From Timema cristinae (Eukaryota; Arthropoda; Insecta; Phasmatodea; Timematidae), in the NCBI GenBank assembly GCA_039000515.1, contig JBCFYV010000001.1, positions 65,601,729 through 65,665,728 on the forward strand: DNA of 64,000 bases. The letters run 5' to 3'. The notes beneath the pieces were generated by a model. The model was given only the letters and a program-made list of their open reading frames with translations, did not search any database and was not told the DNA's origin. Below are positions 11,509-33,296 of this stretch, one piece after another. The first letter of the stretch is position 1; each line of letters starts with the position of its first letter. Both the position numbers and the translations under genes were made by a program.

Positions 11509-13527
11509 CATAGCTAAATTGTGGTGTTTAAACTATAAACAAACAGTTAGTACCTTGGCAAGTTAGTGTTTGCGATTGAATCTTGGCATATAGACAAGTT
11601 GTAGTGGTGGAACCATAGACTAACAGTGGACCATAACCTATATCCCTGTAGATATTTCACTAAACAAGACAATTTTATTCTTTATTAACTTTATCTTTCT
11701 TACTAAACTACTGTATACACGTAATGTTTTAAGAATGTTTGAAATAAATATATAAATACATAATAAACTGTTTGAGAGCTATAAATAAAGTCAATACATA
11801 TTAGTATCTCATTTTGTTTCTTTCGGTCTGAGTTTTAATGAGAATGTTTTGATGAACTTTGTATCTTGCAGTAATGGGGCCACCCACGTTTTAAGAGCAT
11901 ATACACACATATGTATACTTATTGTTCATTATATCTACATTTTTTATTAACTAATTCCAGGCGTGATGTTTTTAAAAGCTATTTGAGTCTTATTTATAGT
12001 GAAATTAGCTGAAAAATATTTTTGAACTAATTAAATGCGCGTTTAAATAAAAAACATATTTTTAGTGAAAATATGCTCATAATATATTAAATAAATTTCT
12101 ACTCACACTTGATGTAATATTAATTAACAATGTATAATTTTCTAAGCCTTGTGAATAGTTTTTTTTTAAATAAATAACTCTGCTAGTATTTTCATGATTA
12201 AAAACTGAAATGTATTCAAATATTTTCTGACATATTAACTTTTAAAGTTAAAGATAATTGAAATGTATAAAAAAAAAGTTTGTATGTATTAAATTTATAC
12301 ATCTCTTCACACTGCAATAATAATAATAATAATAATAATAATAATCATCATACAAATATTTGCAGTTATAGTAATATATTAGACAGTCAATTTTCGAAAA
12401 GAGAATGTGACATTAATTTATTTCGGATGAAGTACCCACAACTCCACTAATTATGTTCTTAAAATCAGATAGCTAGAATTTTTTCTTCTTTAAATCAATG
12501 TCTACAATGGATATTGTATAAGAGACTTTAGGTTTTAATTCGCGTTGTATTTGTTCGCCTAAGATATTAGCTAGCACTCTACCCGCAACACAGAACTCAA
12601 CTCCAGCTTGCAGATGGTTTCAGGGGCTAGCCATCTAGTCCTACAGACCACATCACTCCCGCCCGAGAAACACAAACGTAAGAATTAACAGTGGTTTTTA
12701 ATGTGTATTTAACTTACATTTATTTTTAATTGTAGCTCAACATTCGCTTTAATTTTTTTTCCCCTTTTGAACTCTTACACGATGGTATAAAATGTTACTC
12801 ATTTGTTTACACTTTACCGCAACAAGAAGTAAACTACGTAAACAAAACCGGATGTGACAATTCTTTTGTTTTTAAAGATTTTTCTACTTAATTGCGTGAT
12901 TAAATTTACAATGGTGTCCCAAGTCTAAAGGAAATAATGTTTTATATTACAATCCAAAGGAAGTAATTAAAATATTAAGTGTTAAGTAAAGGGACATGTG
13001 GGTGTTACATTTTAAGCTACAATTACTTTTAAACAACTTCATATATACATTTTATATGGTCGAGCATGTGTATATTTATTTTAATAACTAAAAACAAAAG
13101 TACTTACTTAAGTTGAGAGTATTTTATTGTACCGTCTGATACAGACAATATTATATTTTACAAGTTCAAGAGCATTGAATATTTCAGTCTCATAATCTTT
13201 ACTTGGAGCCCTGAAGGAGTCTAACTGGCAGCTTAATGTAGTGTGGCAGCAAATAATAACAACTGGTGACTAATTCATACTATATTATATAAAAGGAAAA
13301 GTTAGTGTATCTGGCATCAATGTGTGACACCTACCGCACGCACAGGTCTGAAATTTAAAAATTAATCGCCTCTGTAAATTAACATATGCCGGAATTTTAA
13401 AATTTTAATTAAAATTTATGGATTAATTAAAAACTGTGTAGGAAGAAATCAAATGAGAACATCTTTCTGTCTGAAAGAAAAGCGTTGAATAGTTAACGGC
13501 GGGTACTTATGGTAGTAGATAATGTAG
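11509..13527. other. AT-rich intergenic sequence with one microsatellite
   Basis: Apart from the (AAT)n tract, no feature is recognised. A GC-richer patch near 12580-12680 shows no open frame of note. Confidence 0.5.
12316..12345. repeat. (AAT)n microsatellite
   Basis: Ten uninterrupted AAT repeats. There is no SINE body next to it, although SINE tails elsewhere in the window are also AAT-rich. Confidence 0.9.
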
Positions 13528-22856
<9,329 letters not shown>

Positions 22857-23105
22857 AATACAGAAACACACTCACATATATAAACACACTAAGCACAAAA
22901 ACACACTTGATTGTTTTTAGCACCACGTATTACTAACAGTTCATGTTATACGCATAACTTTGAAATATAAAGAAACTCAGATATATAAACACACTTAAAC
23001 AGTTAAACACAGTCAAATAGATACATTCATTTAAACAGAGAAACATGCCCAAGCACATACACAAGAACAATTCAATACACAAACACATTCTCATACAAGC
23101 CAGTG
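22857..23105. repeat. Degenerate right margin of array 2 with a SINE tail fragment
   Basis: Motifs like AAACACACT and CATATATAAACACACT recur irregularly up to about 23100. A minus-oriented fragment of the SINE 3' end (AGCACCACGTATTACTAAC, 22919-22937, continuing to TATACGCATA) lies within it, matching the tail of the SINE at 11234-11497. Confidence 0.6.
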
Positions 23106-23890
23106 GCGTATCTAACATTATCAAGAAGGGCGGACTGGAATTATAGATACCTCAATTTTACCTTATATCTCCTTATACAAGTAGTGGTTAAAATAAGAGT
23201 TTCAGCCCACTTTTCTCCATAAGGTTAAAATTGATCCACATCCCTGAATGATGTGGATAACTTTCTCCCGGAGCAACCCCCGAGTCAAAACACCTTTCAC
23301 CCTCTCCCCTACCAACCCTCCCTTATCTCTTCTCATCTCATTTCGGCGTATTTCCCTCGGTCTATAAATTTCCCATATAATCTCTATGTTGTTGTTACAT
23401 AATCACTTCGAAAACAGTTTATATTTTTCTCACAAAAGCCGATTTTGTTATGAAGAGTCTAGACAAAAGGTTTTATAATACAATCCTCCCAGCCACGAGC
23501 CCTAACAACTCCCACCGCATCTCCCTTACTAACCCCCGGTTCTTAGAATGGTTTAAGGTGTAACTCTTCTACTTCTACGATGATCACACGGTGTAAGGCA
23601 TTTATTCCAGGTATCAGTTTAGCTACTCTAAATAGGATACATCAGTTCTCCTCCTTCCATTTTAAAGCTAGATTGAAACTAAATCATTTATACATTATTT
23701 TAACGTGCATTTTAATTTCGTCACAATCAAAACTAGAAGTAATTAACAATACTGTTTAGAAAGGCGATATGAGAAGACCTATATTTCCAGATACCTCATA
23801 AAAGCACCATAATTTAAAAATATTAGCTGCAATGTTCCTCCCACTAAGTAGCTCAGGATTAAATAGGCTTAGTAATAATCTTATAAAGTA
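23106..23890. other. Intergenic sequence, no gene seen
   Basis: No coding or structured feature is recognised. A motif TGATCACACGGTGTAAGGC at 23580-23598 resembles the tRNA-like head of the repeats at 31.9 and 32.4 kb. Confidence 0.4.
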
Positions 23891-23894
23891 GTCA

Positions 23895-24107
23895 CCCATC
23901 CCTCTCCTCCTGTAACAACATTGACAGTAGGGAGTCAAGTACTCAGACTCACCATCCCTCTCCTCCTGTAACAACATTGACAGTAGGGAGTCAAGTACTC
24001 AGACTCACCCATCCCTCTCCTCCTGTAACAACATTGACAGTAGGGAGTCAAGTACTCAGACTCACCCATCCCTCTCCTCCTGTAACAACATTGACAGTAG
24101 GGAGTCA
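23895..24107. repeat. 57-bp minisatellite, nearly four copies
   Basis: Copies begin with CATCCCTCTCCTCCTG at 23897, 23953, 24010 and 24067 (spacing 56, 57, 57) and are almost identical. Because 57 is a multiple of three, both strands stay open over short distances. These frames are not considered genes. Confidence 0.95.
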
Positions 24108-24236
24108 AACAGAAATATTTATCACATCTGGTTCCTGTTACGGTTCTCCAAACAAATATTTTAAGGTTCCGGCAAACCTCCCATGAGAACAAAATATTAA
24201 AAGTTTATGTTTTCTTAGGATTATAATTAGTTTCCT

Positions 24237-24494
24237 TACCCACATCAGTGGTAACGCGTTAGTTTCGTGATGAGTTACACTGCCAAGGATGGATAGCTCA
24301 ACGTTCGAATCTCAATCGGATGAACTTTTGTTTTTCCTTAAATAGTTTTCCACTCTCCCTCCACGCAAATGTGGGTTTACTTCCTATTTATTCAACCCTT
24401 CCAATTTTTAACTCATTGGCATAATTGTTACTAAGCGTATAACCCAAATGGGTAGTAAGACGTGATGATTAAATAATAATAATAATAATAATTT
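24237..24494 (+). mobile_element. tRNA-derived SINE copy
   Basis: Same family as the SINE at 11234-11497. The head has CAGTGGTAACGCGTTAG and the B-box-like GTTCGAATCTC. The body has CCACTCTCCCTCCACGCAAA and the 3' end has GGGTAGTAAGACG. The tail is (AAT)n. Target duplications are not clear. Confidence 0.82.
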
Positions 24495-25030
24495 TGTCTG
24501 GTTATTTTAATTTTTTTAATATAATCATCATGCTACCATTATAGCTCTTAAATAGAAAAAATATTTAAAAAAATTATTTTCAACAAAATAAGTTGTTAGT
24601 ATAAAGAATACAAAGTGATATAATTTATAAGCTAGATAGCTCCATAATAGTAGATTATAAATTGTTTATTTATCATTTTGTTTTTTGAACAAGATATAGT
24701 TTTATATATTTTTGTTTACTATCTCTAAAAAATAATACAAGTTTATTTATACTATCTTCAAATTAATATCTAAAAAATTTTTTTTTGGTTCATATTTTCA
24801 ATTAAAAAACAGACACAAAATATGGAAATATCTAAACCCAGTTTGGTGGAACCGAACCAACTGATTTTCGAGAAAATACGTAAATAGTTTGTATAATTTT
24901 AGTTGAGTTGTTTTATTTTTTTATACATGTTATAATTTATTAATCAGTAATTACGTATGTTTTTTATTCTTAAAGTAATTAAACCTAAATGAGTAAATGA
25001 GTTCGCAGACTTACAAAATAAATTTTACTT
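24495..25030. other. AT-rich sequence, no gene seen
   Basis: Very AT-rich (24.5-25.0 kb). Nothing is recognised. Confidence 0.5.
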
Positions 25031-25283
25031 TAATTATTTTTACCACCACGTCTTACTACCCGTTCGGATTATACGCTTATGTACTAATTTAGCTAATTGT
25101 TTTAGGGATTAAGAAGCTTATATTTATAAGAGATGTACGTGCAATATCATGGAGAGAGAGTGGAAAATACACCTGACCGAGATTCAAACCTTGATCTCCC
25201 TGTCATTGACAGTGTAGTCTACTGTGAAAGTAGCGTGTTAGACCACGTGGCCAATGAAGCGGGCTTTATTGTAATTATTTTTA
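25031..25283 (-). mobile_element. tRNA-derived SINE, minus strand, with 12-bp target duplication
   Basis: The element (25043-25271) is flanked by TAATTATTTTTA at 25031-25042 and 25272-25283. It is the reverse complement of the SINE at 11234-11497. The plus strand shows CACGTCTTACTACCCGTTCG near the left end and the complement of the tRNA-like head (GCGTGTTAGACCACGTGGCC) near the right end. A short open frame inside it is not a gene. Confidence 0.85.
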
Positions 25284-25549
25284 TATACTTCAATAACCCT
25301 ACTTATCGAGCACCTTTATATCAATATCACTGCCAAAATTAAATAAATTCTGCACTGTAGATATTCATTTCACCCCTCCCATTAATTTATTTGAACATTA
25401 ATTGTTAATCTAACATAAAAGTCCCTTGTGCACTGCACACATGAACACATTCTTTGCACAACTATTAACTTGATATTTTAAGGAAGAGGCACAATACGTA
25501 AATCTCCACCCGCCTTTTTTCCTCTAGAAACTGGCTATAAAACTAGCAC

Positions 25550-27292
25550 TGTAGCAATTTTTGCTCCAAGTCAACAGAATGGGGACTGTCAAGTATAAAC
25601 ATCACTTACCCAATACCACTAATCTTGCCGAGCACCTTGCGCAAACAAACATCCGACTACACGAACCACAAGCGAACAACTGCCAAGACTGAGCCAAGTT
25701 CCGCCTCTCGCCACTAGAGCCCGGCACCACCGCTACCATGATCAATCCGCCCAACTTCAAGAAACGAGAAGAAGATGGCAACTGCCAGGATTTGCCAGAA
25801 TAATATAGAATGTTCTTCTGCCGGCGCGCCCCCTTCCTTTGTGCCTATCCTGTTCGATGAGTGTGCCATATAAAAGACCATCCGTCGAGGAAGACGTCAC
25901 TCTTGGACTTGGCTGCGACCATGTAGGACTAAGCGTCGGCGTAACGGACATATTATATTAATGTAAGAATAAAATCCAATTTCGGTTTAAATGTAAATTA
26001 TGGGAACTAGTCAAAATTCTTTTTAGATCTTTTATCAAATTTAATTATAAAGTATTTGCGTAGATCTTCGTCTTTTAATTTACTTTATAATGAGAGTATT
26101 GTAAAGTCAGACATTTTCTGTGTTATGGATATTAGGCATTATGCGCGAACTTTATACTCAACCAATTAACTTTATTTGTTTCTCAGTAGTATTTAGGTTA
26201 GATGAGTGTAGTAAATATGAAAATTTGAGAGTGTTGTTAGATCAGAACTTTTCTATATTATCCATAATGATTGAAAGTCTAAAATTAAAAAATTAACTTT
26301 ATTTCGTCTCTATTGCAAATGTGGCATTTTGGGTTTGGTAAACATTAAAGTGGGAAAGTGTTTGAAATATGGTGCCGAGATTTTCAATATTAGTAGAATG
26401 GAGTATTGCACTAGATTATTATATAGATCAACTTAACTTTTTTTTTTTTTTTACTAGTTTCTCGATTGTTATTTTTAGGATAGTTTTGTTAATATCTATT
26501 TTGTGCCAAAATAGTAACAAATAAACAAACTTAATGGGTAATGTTAGGAAATATCCTTGATATTTATAATAGTACTATAATCCTTGTTTAGGACATAGGC
26601 GAAGGCTATTGTGAGTTACGCTAGTAGGTTATTAGCGTTAAAGTTAAATGGTATTGGCATTAGGTATTTTTGATGGAACTAAAACTTTTAGTAACATGTG
26701 GCATTTTCGCAACAACATCAAAAATGTGTTAGTTAGGAGAGATCATTTACTGTATGACGTATGATCATATTAAATTAATATTATGCATCAATAATTGTCT
26801 TTACGTAATATGTTTAGGGTACATAATAAATAACGTAATGATTAGAAGGAAAAGAGTAAATATTTATGGAACAATGTTTTTATTGGATAGTATATATATA
26901 ACTGAATTATTAAATGCTCTTCAAATAATATGCTTATTATTTAATAAAGTTTGGCATAAATAAAATCTAAAAAGATTCTAAGACTTGAATTTATTCTATT
27001 ACATAATTACGCCATATTATCCCTATGTCTAGAAAAGGTGCGAGGGATTAGCCTTCAACCTTTTTATATATTTATATGTTAGGCAATCAGTGAAGGTGGA
27101 CCGTTGTTTCCCGCTACTCATAAAGAGTGAGTTGCGTGCGCTGGGACATGCTAAATACCCAGCATTTTATAACTCACAATTTTAGGATATTCACTCTGCG
27201 CACTCCGCTATATTCTATTTTATTTCCCTTTAACTGTAGATTTTGTTTATATTTATGTTTTGAATCCTCTAGTTTGGAGCTTAGGGATTACA
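25550..27292 (+). mobile_element. Solo LTR, copy C (1,743 bp) with GCAC target duplication
   Basis: Begins TGTAGCAATTTT and ends GGGATTACA, with GCAC on both sides (25546-25549 and 27293-27296), the signature of a solo LTR. It contains heat-shock-like sites (TTCAAGAA at 25756-25763 and GAATGTTC at 25808-25815), a TATA box CATATAAAAG at 25867-25876, a GTAAGAATAAAA stretch at 25963-25974 and a long AT-rich part. A hairpin ATGCT/AGCAT lies at 27148-27165. It is diverged from copies A and B, but the order of landmarks is the same. No internal retroelement sequence adjoins it. The LTR superfamily cannot be told; 4-bp duplications fit Gypsy or BEL/Pao. Confidence 0.82.
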
Positions 27293-27296
27293 GCAC

Positions 27297-27949
27297 AAAA
27301 ATGGGGAAAAACTTTAAAATATATGTTCATTAGATTAGAAATTGACACCTGTATACTAGAACAAACCCGGGATCTTTGGCTTAGTACGCTAATGCTCTAA
27401 CCACTGAGCTATCCACGAGTCATCCGTGCCAGGGTCGTTCTTCACTCATATTTTAAGGGTGTAATCGTAAATAACAAGTATAATAATAGTTGTACTCCAC
27501 AACTCGGTGAGACGAGGCTCCTCTCGAGGTTGATAGCGTCACACTTGGAGCAGAGGGAGAGAGGCACGAATATTAAAGGAGAAACAAGAAAACTAACTGA
27601 AAAAAATAATTTATTATAAACTGTGGCTATTCTCAATAGGGCAAGTGAAAGAGAAAAATGAAATTTTTGAGTTGTTTTTAAAATTAAAATACAGTAGCAT
27701 ATTAACCTTACTATTTATTCCTCTTAAACCTTCAAGTAGATGGATTGGAATGACTTAGCCTTACTTTGCTGACGTTATACTTCCGATACATACACGGAAA
27801 TACACTCTCATACATACAAAGAAAAACACTCTGACAGACACAGAAACACAATCAAATACAAAGTTACACCACCTCATTCAAACACAGAATCATTCTTGTA
27901 TGAAATTTTATAAAATTGTTGCTCGCATGTTGTAAATTTCGAGACCATC
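27297..27949. other. Sequence between LTR copies, with tRNA-like fragment and degenerate CA-rich repeat
   Basis: Contains a minus-strand tRNA-like head (27357-27416) and a block at about 27785-27895 of irregular AGAAACAC/ATACACTC motifs resembling the right margin of array 2. No coding sequence is recognised. Confidence 0.5.
27357..27416 (-). repeat. tRNA-like fragment (pseudo-tRNA or SINE head)
   Basis: On the minus strand a good A box is visible (TAGCTCAGTGGTTAGAGCA) and a degraded B box (CCCGGGTTTGTTC). The T arm and acceptor stem do not pair, so this is not a functional tRNA gene. Confidence 0.55.
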
Positions 27950-29435
27950 TGTAGCATTGGACGTTATATGGGAGACGCTAAAACAAAACAAATAGAAGAG
28001 ACTTACTGCATTCGCCTGTCGACTGGGTCTGCGGGGAACAACGGCTCAAACCTTCCGAACGAGCTTTCACTGACCTGGGAGAACAAGACACTAAGAGCGC
28101 GTAATGACTGACAAGTTCAGCCGACGCCCAGGGCTGGCTGCACATGCGCAGTAACGAGTTCCCGTCACGAGAAGGTTCACGAAGCTCAGCATTGCTTGCA
28201 TAATGTTCCATTAAGTCCAGAATGCTCCACCCCTTCTCCTTTCTCCCTCTACTGAGTTTTGTATATATTCTGTTCTCTGTATCGATAACGACACAATTGG
28301 GCCTGTGTCATAGCAGGGGTAACATAAGCTCCGGCTTTCTGCGACTAAAATGTAAGATCAAAATTCTGTCTTGGATTATAAAATCTTTTTTTAAATACTA
28401 TGATACCTTTCAAAATTCATTTTTCGGCCATATATTTAAATTAAATCTAACTTTATATCTTATGGTTAGGAACGTTTCCTTATATTTTTTTTTATAACGA
28501 GGTCATGGCGCTTTATCAATAGTAATGTCATTTATATTACGATAGTTCCGATGGTTATGGTCATAATGTATTTAGGAATATTTAATAAATTTCACGGAAA
28601 CCATTTTCTTGGTCTTGTCGTTAAATTATTATGGATTGCTATCTGATATTAGAATTATAACATGCGCAATGGTTAACTATTTGATATTTAAATATTTATC
28701 GTATTGTAATACGCTAATCCTTGAGGGATACTTTTTCATTGCTGAGTTAAGATTGTTTGTTGTCATTTGCTAAGCTCTTTTTATTCAGAGCGAATATTTA
28801 ATACTAAAAATAGGAAACAAATATTTGATATTAAAAATATAAAATATGTAATAATTTAGTGTTACTAGAAGGGCGCCTCTTTAACATAGAGTTATGGTTA
28901 ACTTCATTGAGTTACATTTTTATGTAATACCATGTGACTATGTTTATAAAGTCTCTTATTAGTCTCGCGTACACTATACACATGTTGTGAAAACAAATGT
29001 TAACTTTTCTATGGAATATTTTCATAGGTTTCGAGTCATAATGTTGTTTACCTATATTATATTGTATACTCTGAATCAAACTGTTACTCAACTATTGAGC
29101 GTTGCTAATAAATATCGACCTTTCTTGACTTGTTTTGTATCTTTCTGATATATGCCCCATCATTCCCAAGGAAAGCCATCAAATATTTTGATTTTGTATG
29201 AACTTTAGGAAGGCTGCAGTCTCTTGCTGTCTGGTTGAGATAGAGGGTCACATTTATAAAATCCACAAACTGGTTCGAGGGTTGCGAGTTGTGGGACTGT
29301 AATGTTTTGTGTTAAACATTTTCAACCTAGAACTCCTCGGCATTCGCTCTGGGTTAACACCCCCCCCTCCCCACATTTTTTGTTTTTATATTATTCTATG
29401 TGTTTTGTTGGAATCTGCCCCTTTTGGATGTTATC
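27950..29435 (+). mobile_element. LTR, copy A (about 1.49 kb)
   Basis: Begins TGTAGCATTGG, identical to copy B over 11 bases. It has a perfect three-unit heat-shock element (GAAGGTTCACGAA, 28171-28183) and a TATA-like GTATATATTC at 28261. CACAATTGGGCCTG (28292-28305) and AGCTCCGGCTTT are shared with copy B. GTAAGATCAAAATTCTG starts at 28352. A 7-bp-stem hairpin AATGTTT/AAACATT lies at 29301-29320. The 3' end near GGATGTTAT aligns with the end of copy B but lacks the terminal CA, and no target duplication is seen (CATC precedes it). It may be a degraded solo LTR or one LTR of a larger deleted element. Confidence 0.75.
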
Positions 29436-30839
29436 CCCCGTGGCCTGTGTATCAAAACCCTGTGAGAAAGGAATTAATTAATGTAGTACATAGCTACCTC
29501 AATCAGTGGATGGTTTTTTTAAATACTGAACGCGCTTTGTGATGTTAAAGGTGGAGGGAAACGCTTGCCTTTGTTTTCAAACAAGTTTTAATCTCGTCCT
29601 ATAAATGGAGTAGTGATGCCATCAGATTGATGTTGTGATTGTGAAACCCAGAAACGAAAGTAGGTCATTGGTGACGTTGTCAATGGGTTATGGTGTCAGC
29701 TTGGTGGTGAATATTCTCAACGTGATGAATCGAACAATCCGGATGGTAATGGAATTAAAAAGAAGGGATGAAGTCATAACCAAGATACGATGAGCTACTA
29801 GGCAAGCTGAAACATGTTTGGAAGAAATGGAATAATACAAAGATAAAACAGAATAGTTATACATTATTACAATAACGTCACATATAATCTATCATTCATT
29901 TTGATACAACCTTTCATAGATGTGTTAAATTTGTTTTTAATTCACAATTCAGTATGTAATAGTCCAAACCAAAGAATTGGTGTGTATAGTAGGTAGCGTT
30001 CATAATATCCAGGTGTTACACTAACCCTTAACTAGGGGAATGTAAACTAAGACAAGGTGAGATGATATAAAATAGATTGAACAATTTATATAAATAGATT
30101 TATTATAACAACAGGATCAAATATAATTTACAACATGAATATATGAACACTAGATTTAAGTTTGTTTAAATCAAATAGAATAAGATGATTGTCTTGCAGT
30201 GATAACAAAAGCTGGCTGGTGCCAGGTTACAGTCTGGTGTTTCTAGAAGAGAAAGCTGTAAGGTAATCATTAATGAAAATTAACTAAAAATCGTATACAT
30301 TTAGGATTTTGGACACATTTATAATTTAATCAATCTTGCTTGATTGGAACTGTAGCGTAATAACTTAAGAGGTATTGGATCTTGAAAAGCAATATAAAGA
30401 TCTGTTTAATACATTGTTCGATGGCTAACAAACAGTTGTCAACAAAAATAGTACTATGGCTGATCTATTTCCCTATTGGTACTGCCGGAGTATTCAATAG
30501 TACAAACATATAGTGAATCACTCTCTCAGGGGTGCAGCACTAATTTGAATTACGCCTACTAGCCATACAGAGACTATAGCGGGCAAAGAGAAAAACGGTA
30601 TTATTTGCGCGGACCCCACTATGAATCAAGCGGAGTTCCGTGGTTTACTCACCCAAGCTAATACCACACACGAAGCGTGACTACCTGCCCAACTCAAAGA
30701 TAGAACGAAAAAACCCAACAGGGATTTAAACAAGGACAAACAGCCTGATTGAAAGCCATACTAAATATTAACAAATGCACATGGCGTCAGTAGCTAGTAC
30801 AGTAGCTCGTCACACTACGTCACACCGCAAGATAGTATT
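29436..30839. other. Intergenic sequence, no gene seen
   Basis: AT-rich, with no coding similarity or repeats recognised. If copy A were a 5' LTR, the leader would start here, but no primer-binding site or gag-like frame is evident. Confidence 0.45.
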
Positions 30840-30859
30840 GTGATGTTCCTTGATTTACC

Positions 30860-31030
30860 ATTATTCCACCACTCCTCCTCTCCTTCCCCCTTCTCCTCCC
30901 CCTCCTCCCCCTCCCCGTCCTCCACTCCTCTCTCCTTCCCCCCTTCTCCTCCCCCTCCTCCCCTCCCCGTCCTCCACTCCTCCTCCTTCCCCACCCCTTA
31001 CCTCCTCCTGCCCCCTCTTACCCTCCCCTA
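30860..31030. repeat. Polypyrimidine (CCT/CTCC) tract
   Basis: About 170 bases are almost purely C and T on the plus strand. They include a roughly 62-bp internal duplication (CCCGTCCTCCACTCC recurs). The Pro/Ser-rich frames here are low-complexity by-products. Confidence 0.9.
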
Positions 31031-31178
31031 CAGCCCCCCTCGCCTACAAACCCCGGACATGTTAGTTCTTGATGATTAATTATTAATGATTGTTAATTAA
31101 TTATTGCTAATTAATTATTGTTAATTAAGTAATTGGTAGGATTGAGGTATTGGAGTTTTTATTCATTGATTAGGGCGT

Positions 31179-31494
31179 TGTAGTTTATTTGGGGAGCATG
31201 AGGCCACTGCACGAACCTCGCGCTATGGTTGTCGGTGATAGAATGAATATTGGTTCGCTGTAGTTTATTTGTTGGAGTATGCGAGCAGACGTGTCTCGCC
31301 CTGCGCTGTTTTCGAACCTTTCTCTTCAGTTGCGGCCGGCTGACTGACGGCGTTTCTACAAGGCCTCCCCCTCCCCCTAACTTCACTCCTCTGCCAGCCG
31401 GTCATTTCCTTTTGAATGTGTTGTTCATCCCCCACAGTCCGGGATAATAAACCAGTCATTAACCTCTACACATCAAGGAGTCGCTGCCTCTACA
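31179..31494 (+). mobile_element. Possible short LTR fragment
   Basis: Starts TGTAGTTTATTTG, a motif repeated at 31259, has AATAAA at 31446-31451 and ends CTCTACA at 31494. The TG...CA borders, a polyadenylation signal close to the end and a GC-rich middle look LTR-like. No target duplication could be matched and no internal region adjoins it, so the call is tentative. Confidence 0.28.
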
Positions 31495-31860
31495 GGATTA
31501 GATAATGACGCACTTAGAGTAGCATCAACCCAGCTTGTTAAAATACCGTTACCAGTCAGTCAATCTCGTACACAGCATGAAAGCGGACATGTTCAGGACG
31601 CAACACCAGATGCCCTGTTAAAATCAAATATCTATTACCGCATCTTACTACCCGTTCTGATTATATCCTTAGATACTAACTACGCTGCTGGGAAGTTTGA
31701 ACCCGAACAGCTTTTGACCATCCTTTCGAGGACATTGGCAAAATAATGTAACAAGTCTCTCGTCCTATGCAAGAGCGGGCTAATTACAAATAAATGAAAT
31801 GGCTAATGCTCAGTAATTGTTAGGATTTAAATTGTATCTATAACGAATATGAAACAGGTA

Positions 31861-31945
31861 TTTAGATTAGCACGTAGCAGGAAGTTCTTAACATAAAGAA
31901 TGACCACACGGTTTAAGGCGCTACTCTCTACACGAGATTAAAACA
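31861..31945 (+). repeat. tRNA-like (Leu/Ser-type) SINE head, copy 1
   Basis: Shares about 70 bp with 32341-32425, including AAGTTCTTAACATAAAGAAT and GGTTTAAGGCGCTACTCTC. The latter resembles the A-box region of class II tRNAs (GGTTAAGGCG). Truncated on the 3' side. Confidence 0.6.
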
Positions 31946-32340
31946 TGAGATTCTTATTTATTATGAAAAAACACTTCCCATAGATTTTTCTTGTTAAAAT
32001 CAAGTAAACTACGCGTGAGTTTCTAATATAATAATATCTAACATCGCGTCTTACTACCCGTTTGTTTCTAATAAATATTAATAATATTTAAATGAGAAGA
32101 GACTTATTTCAAATAACGGTTTAGGGTGAAATCATCTCACATGTATAATTTACTAGAAGCCTGATCCATTCTTTGTACTATATCAAACTATTCAAATTAA
32201 GCGGCTGCTAGAAGATTTATGGCAAATAACAGGACTTACATAGGGCCTTGCGGGGCGAGCAACGACCGCCTCAATGCACCCAACATTTGCACGAGTGAGA
32301 AAAAAGTCCATGTGGTACCCACGTTTGCTATTCATTCATA

Positions 32341-32470
32341 TTTAGCTTAGAATTGCTCGTAGCTGAAAGTTCTTAACATAAAGAATGACCACATGGTTTA
32401 AGGCGCTACTCTCGCAATAGACTAGACCACTAAAGATGGGAGGAAATCGGGTTTTGATCCTGTCAGATGT
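32341..32470 (+). repeat. tRNA-like (Leu/Ser-type) SINE head, copy 2
   Basis: Paralogue of 31861-31945. Here a B-box-like GGGTTTTGATCC follows at 32449-32460, giving both internal promoter elements of a tRNA-derived SINE. The body downstream is not recognised. Confidence 0.6.
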
Positions 32471-33296
32471 ATTGAGGCTGGGATTTTTTCGGATACGTTT
32501 CATCTAAACTCAATCTTCCTGCCACCAAACACATTAGACTAATAAATATATACGTGTGAACAGGTATTAAGAAAAAACAGGATACATTGTATAGTCCGAT
32601 TTAAAGAGTATTTGCCGTAATAATCAAGTATGTTTGGGCGCCACCAGTTTGCACCACCGTTTGCTAAACCAAGCTTATTCATTCGGTGCTAAGGGTGGTA
32701 TGCGCGTCCGCTTGTGCACGTGAAGAGTTATTCCAGTATTTCACACAACACCAAGTGGTTTATGCTCCAATGATATTTAAATAATATAATAATAAACCGG
32801 ATATCTGTTTAAATATGCTGTAATGCTTTTGGTTAATGCATTTTAAATTCGCAAAATAGAAAATATTACTTGTGATTGTAAAGATCTTGGGGAAGCCCAT
32901 CTATTCTATTTAGGTGACTAGATTTATCTGATTCACCTCTTTTTAATGTAGATATGTACTGTACATTGCAAAAGATTATTATAATAAAACTCCAGTGATT
33001 AATGCATAATTCAACTTTTTAGGTTGACATTGTTGGATTATACTGGAAAGGTTATTTTTCTGGGATGGAGAAACAAATATTGTACTTTGTGTAATAGAGC
33101 AAAGAATGCAGGAATACCAGTAAAAACACACGCATGCTACAGAAGCTTTTCTGAAAGTTCCACAAGCATAGAAGCAGATGTCATAGTGGATGGTTTTTTG
33201 AATAGTGAAGCCATGAATGGAGTAAAATATGGCGTTCTTGTTGCGGATGGGGATTCCAGTGTGTATTCGAAGATCCTACAAGCAAGACCTTATGAT

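Larger units (their letters stand above)
31500..33022. other. Intergenic sequence with SINE fragments
   Basis: No gene is seen. Minus-oriented 3' ends of the first SINE family occur near 31645-31680 (CATCTTACTACCCGTTCTG) and 32045-32062 (CGCGTCTTACTACCCGTT). The remaining sequence is AT-rich without recognised content. Confidence 0.5.

Noticed and set aside
23935..24192. Open frames across the 57-bp repeat on both strands
   Set aside because: The unit length is a multiple of three with no stops, and both strands are open. No gene context.
27357..27416. Functional tRNA gene on the minus strand
   Set aside because: The A box is good, but the T arm and acceptor do not pair and the B box is degraded.
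30840..31079. Pro/Ser-rich open frames
   Set aside because: They lie wholly in the polypyrimidine tract and are low-complexity by-products.
31179..31494. Confident solo LTR call
   Set aside because: No matching target duplication or internal region could be found, so it is kept only as a tentative feature.
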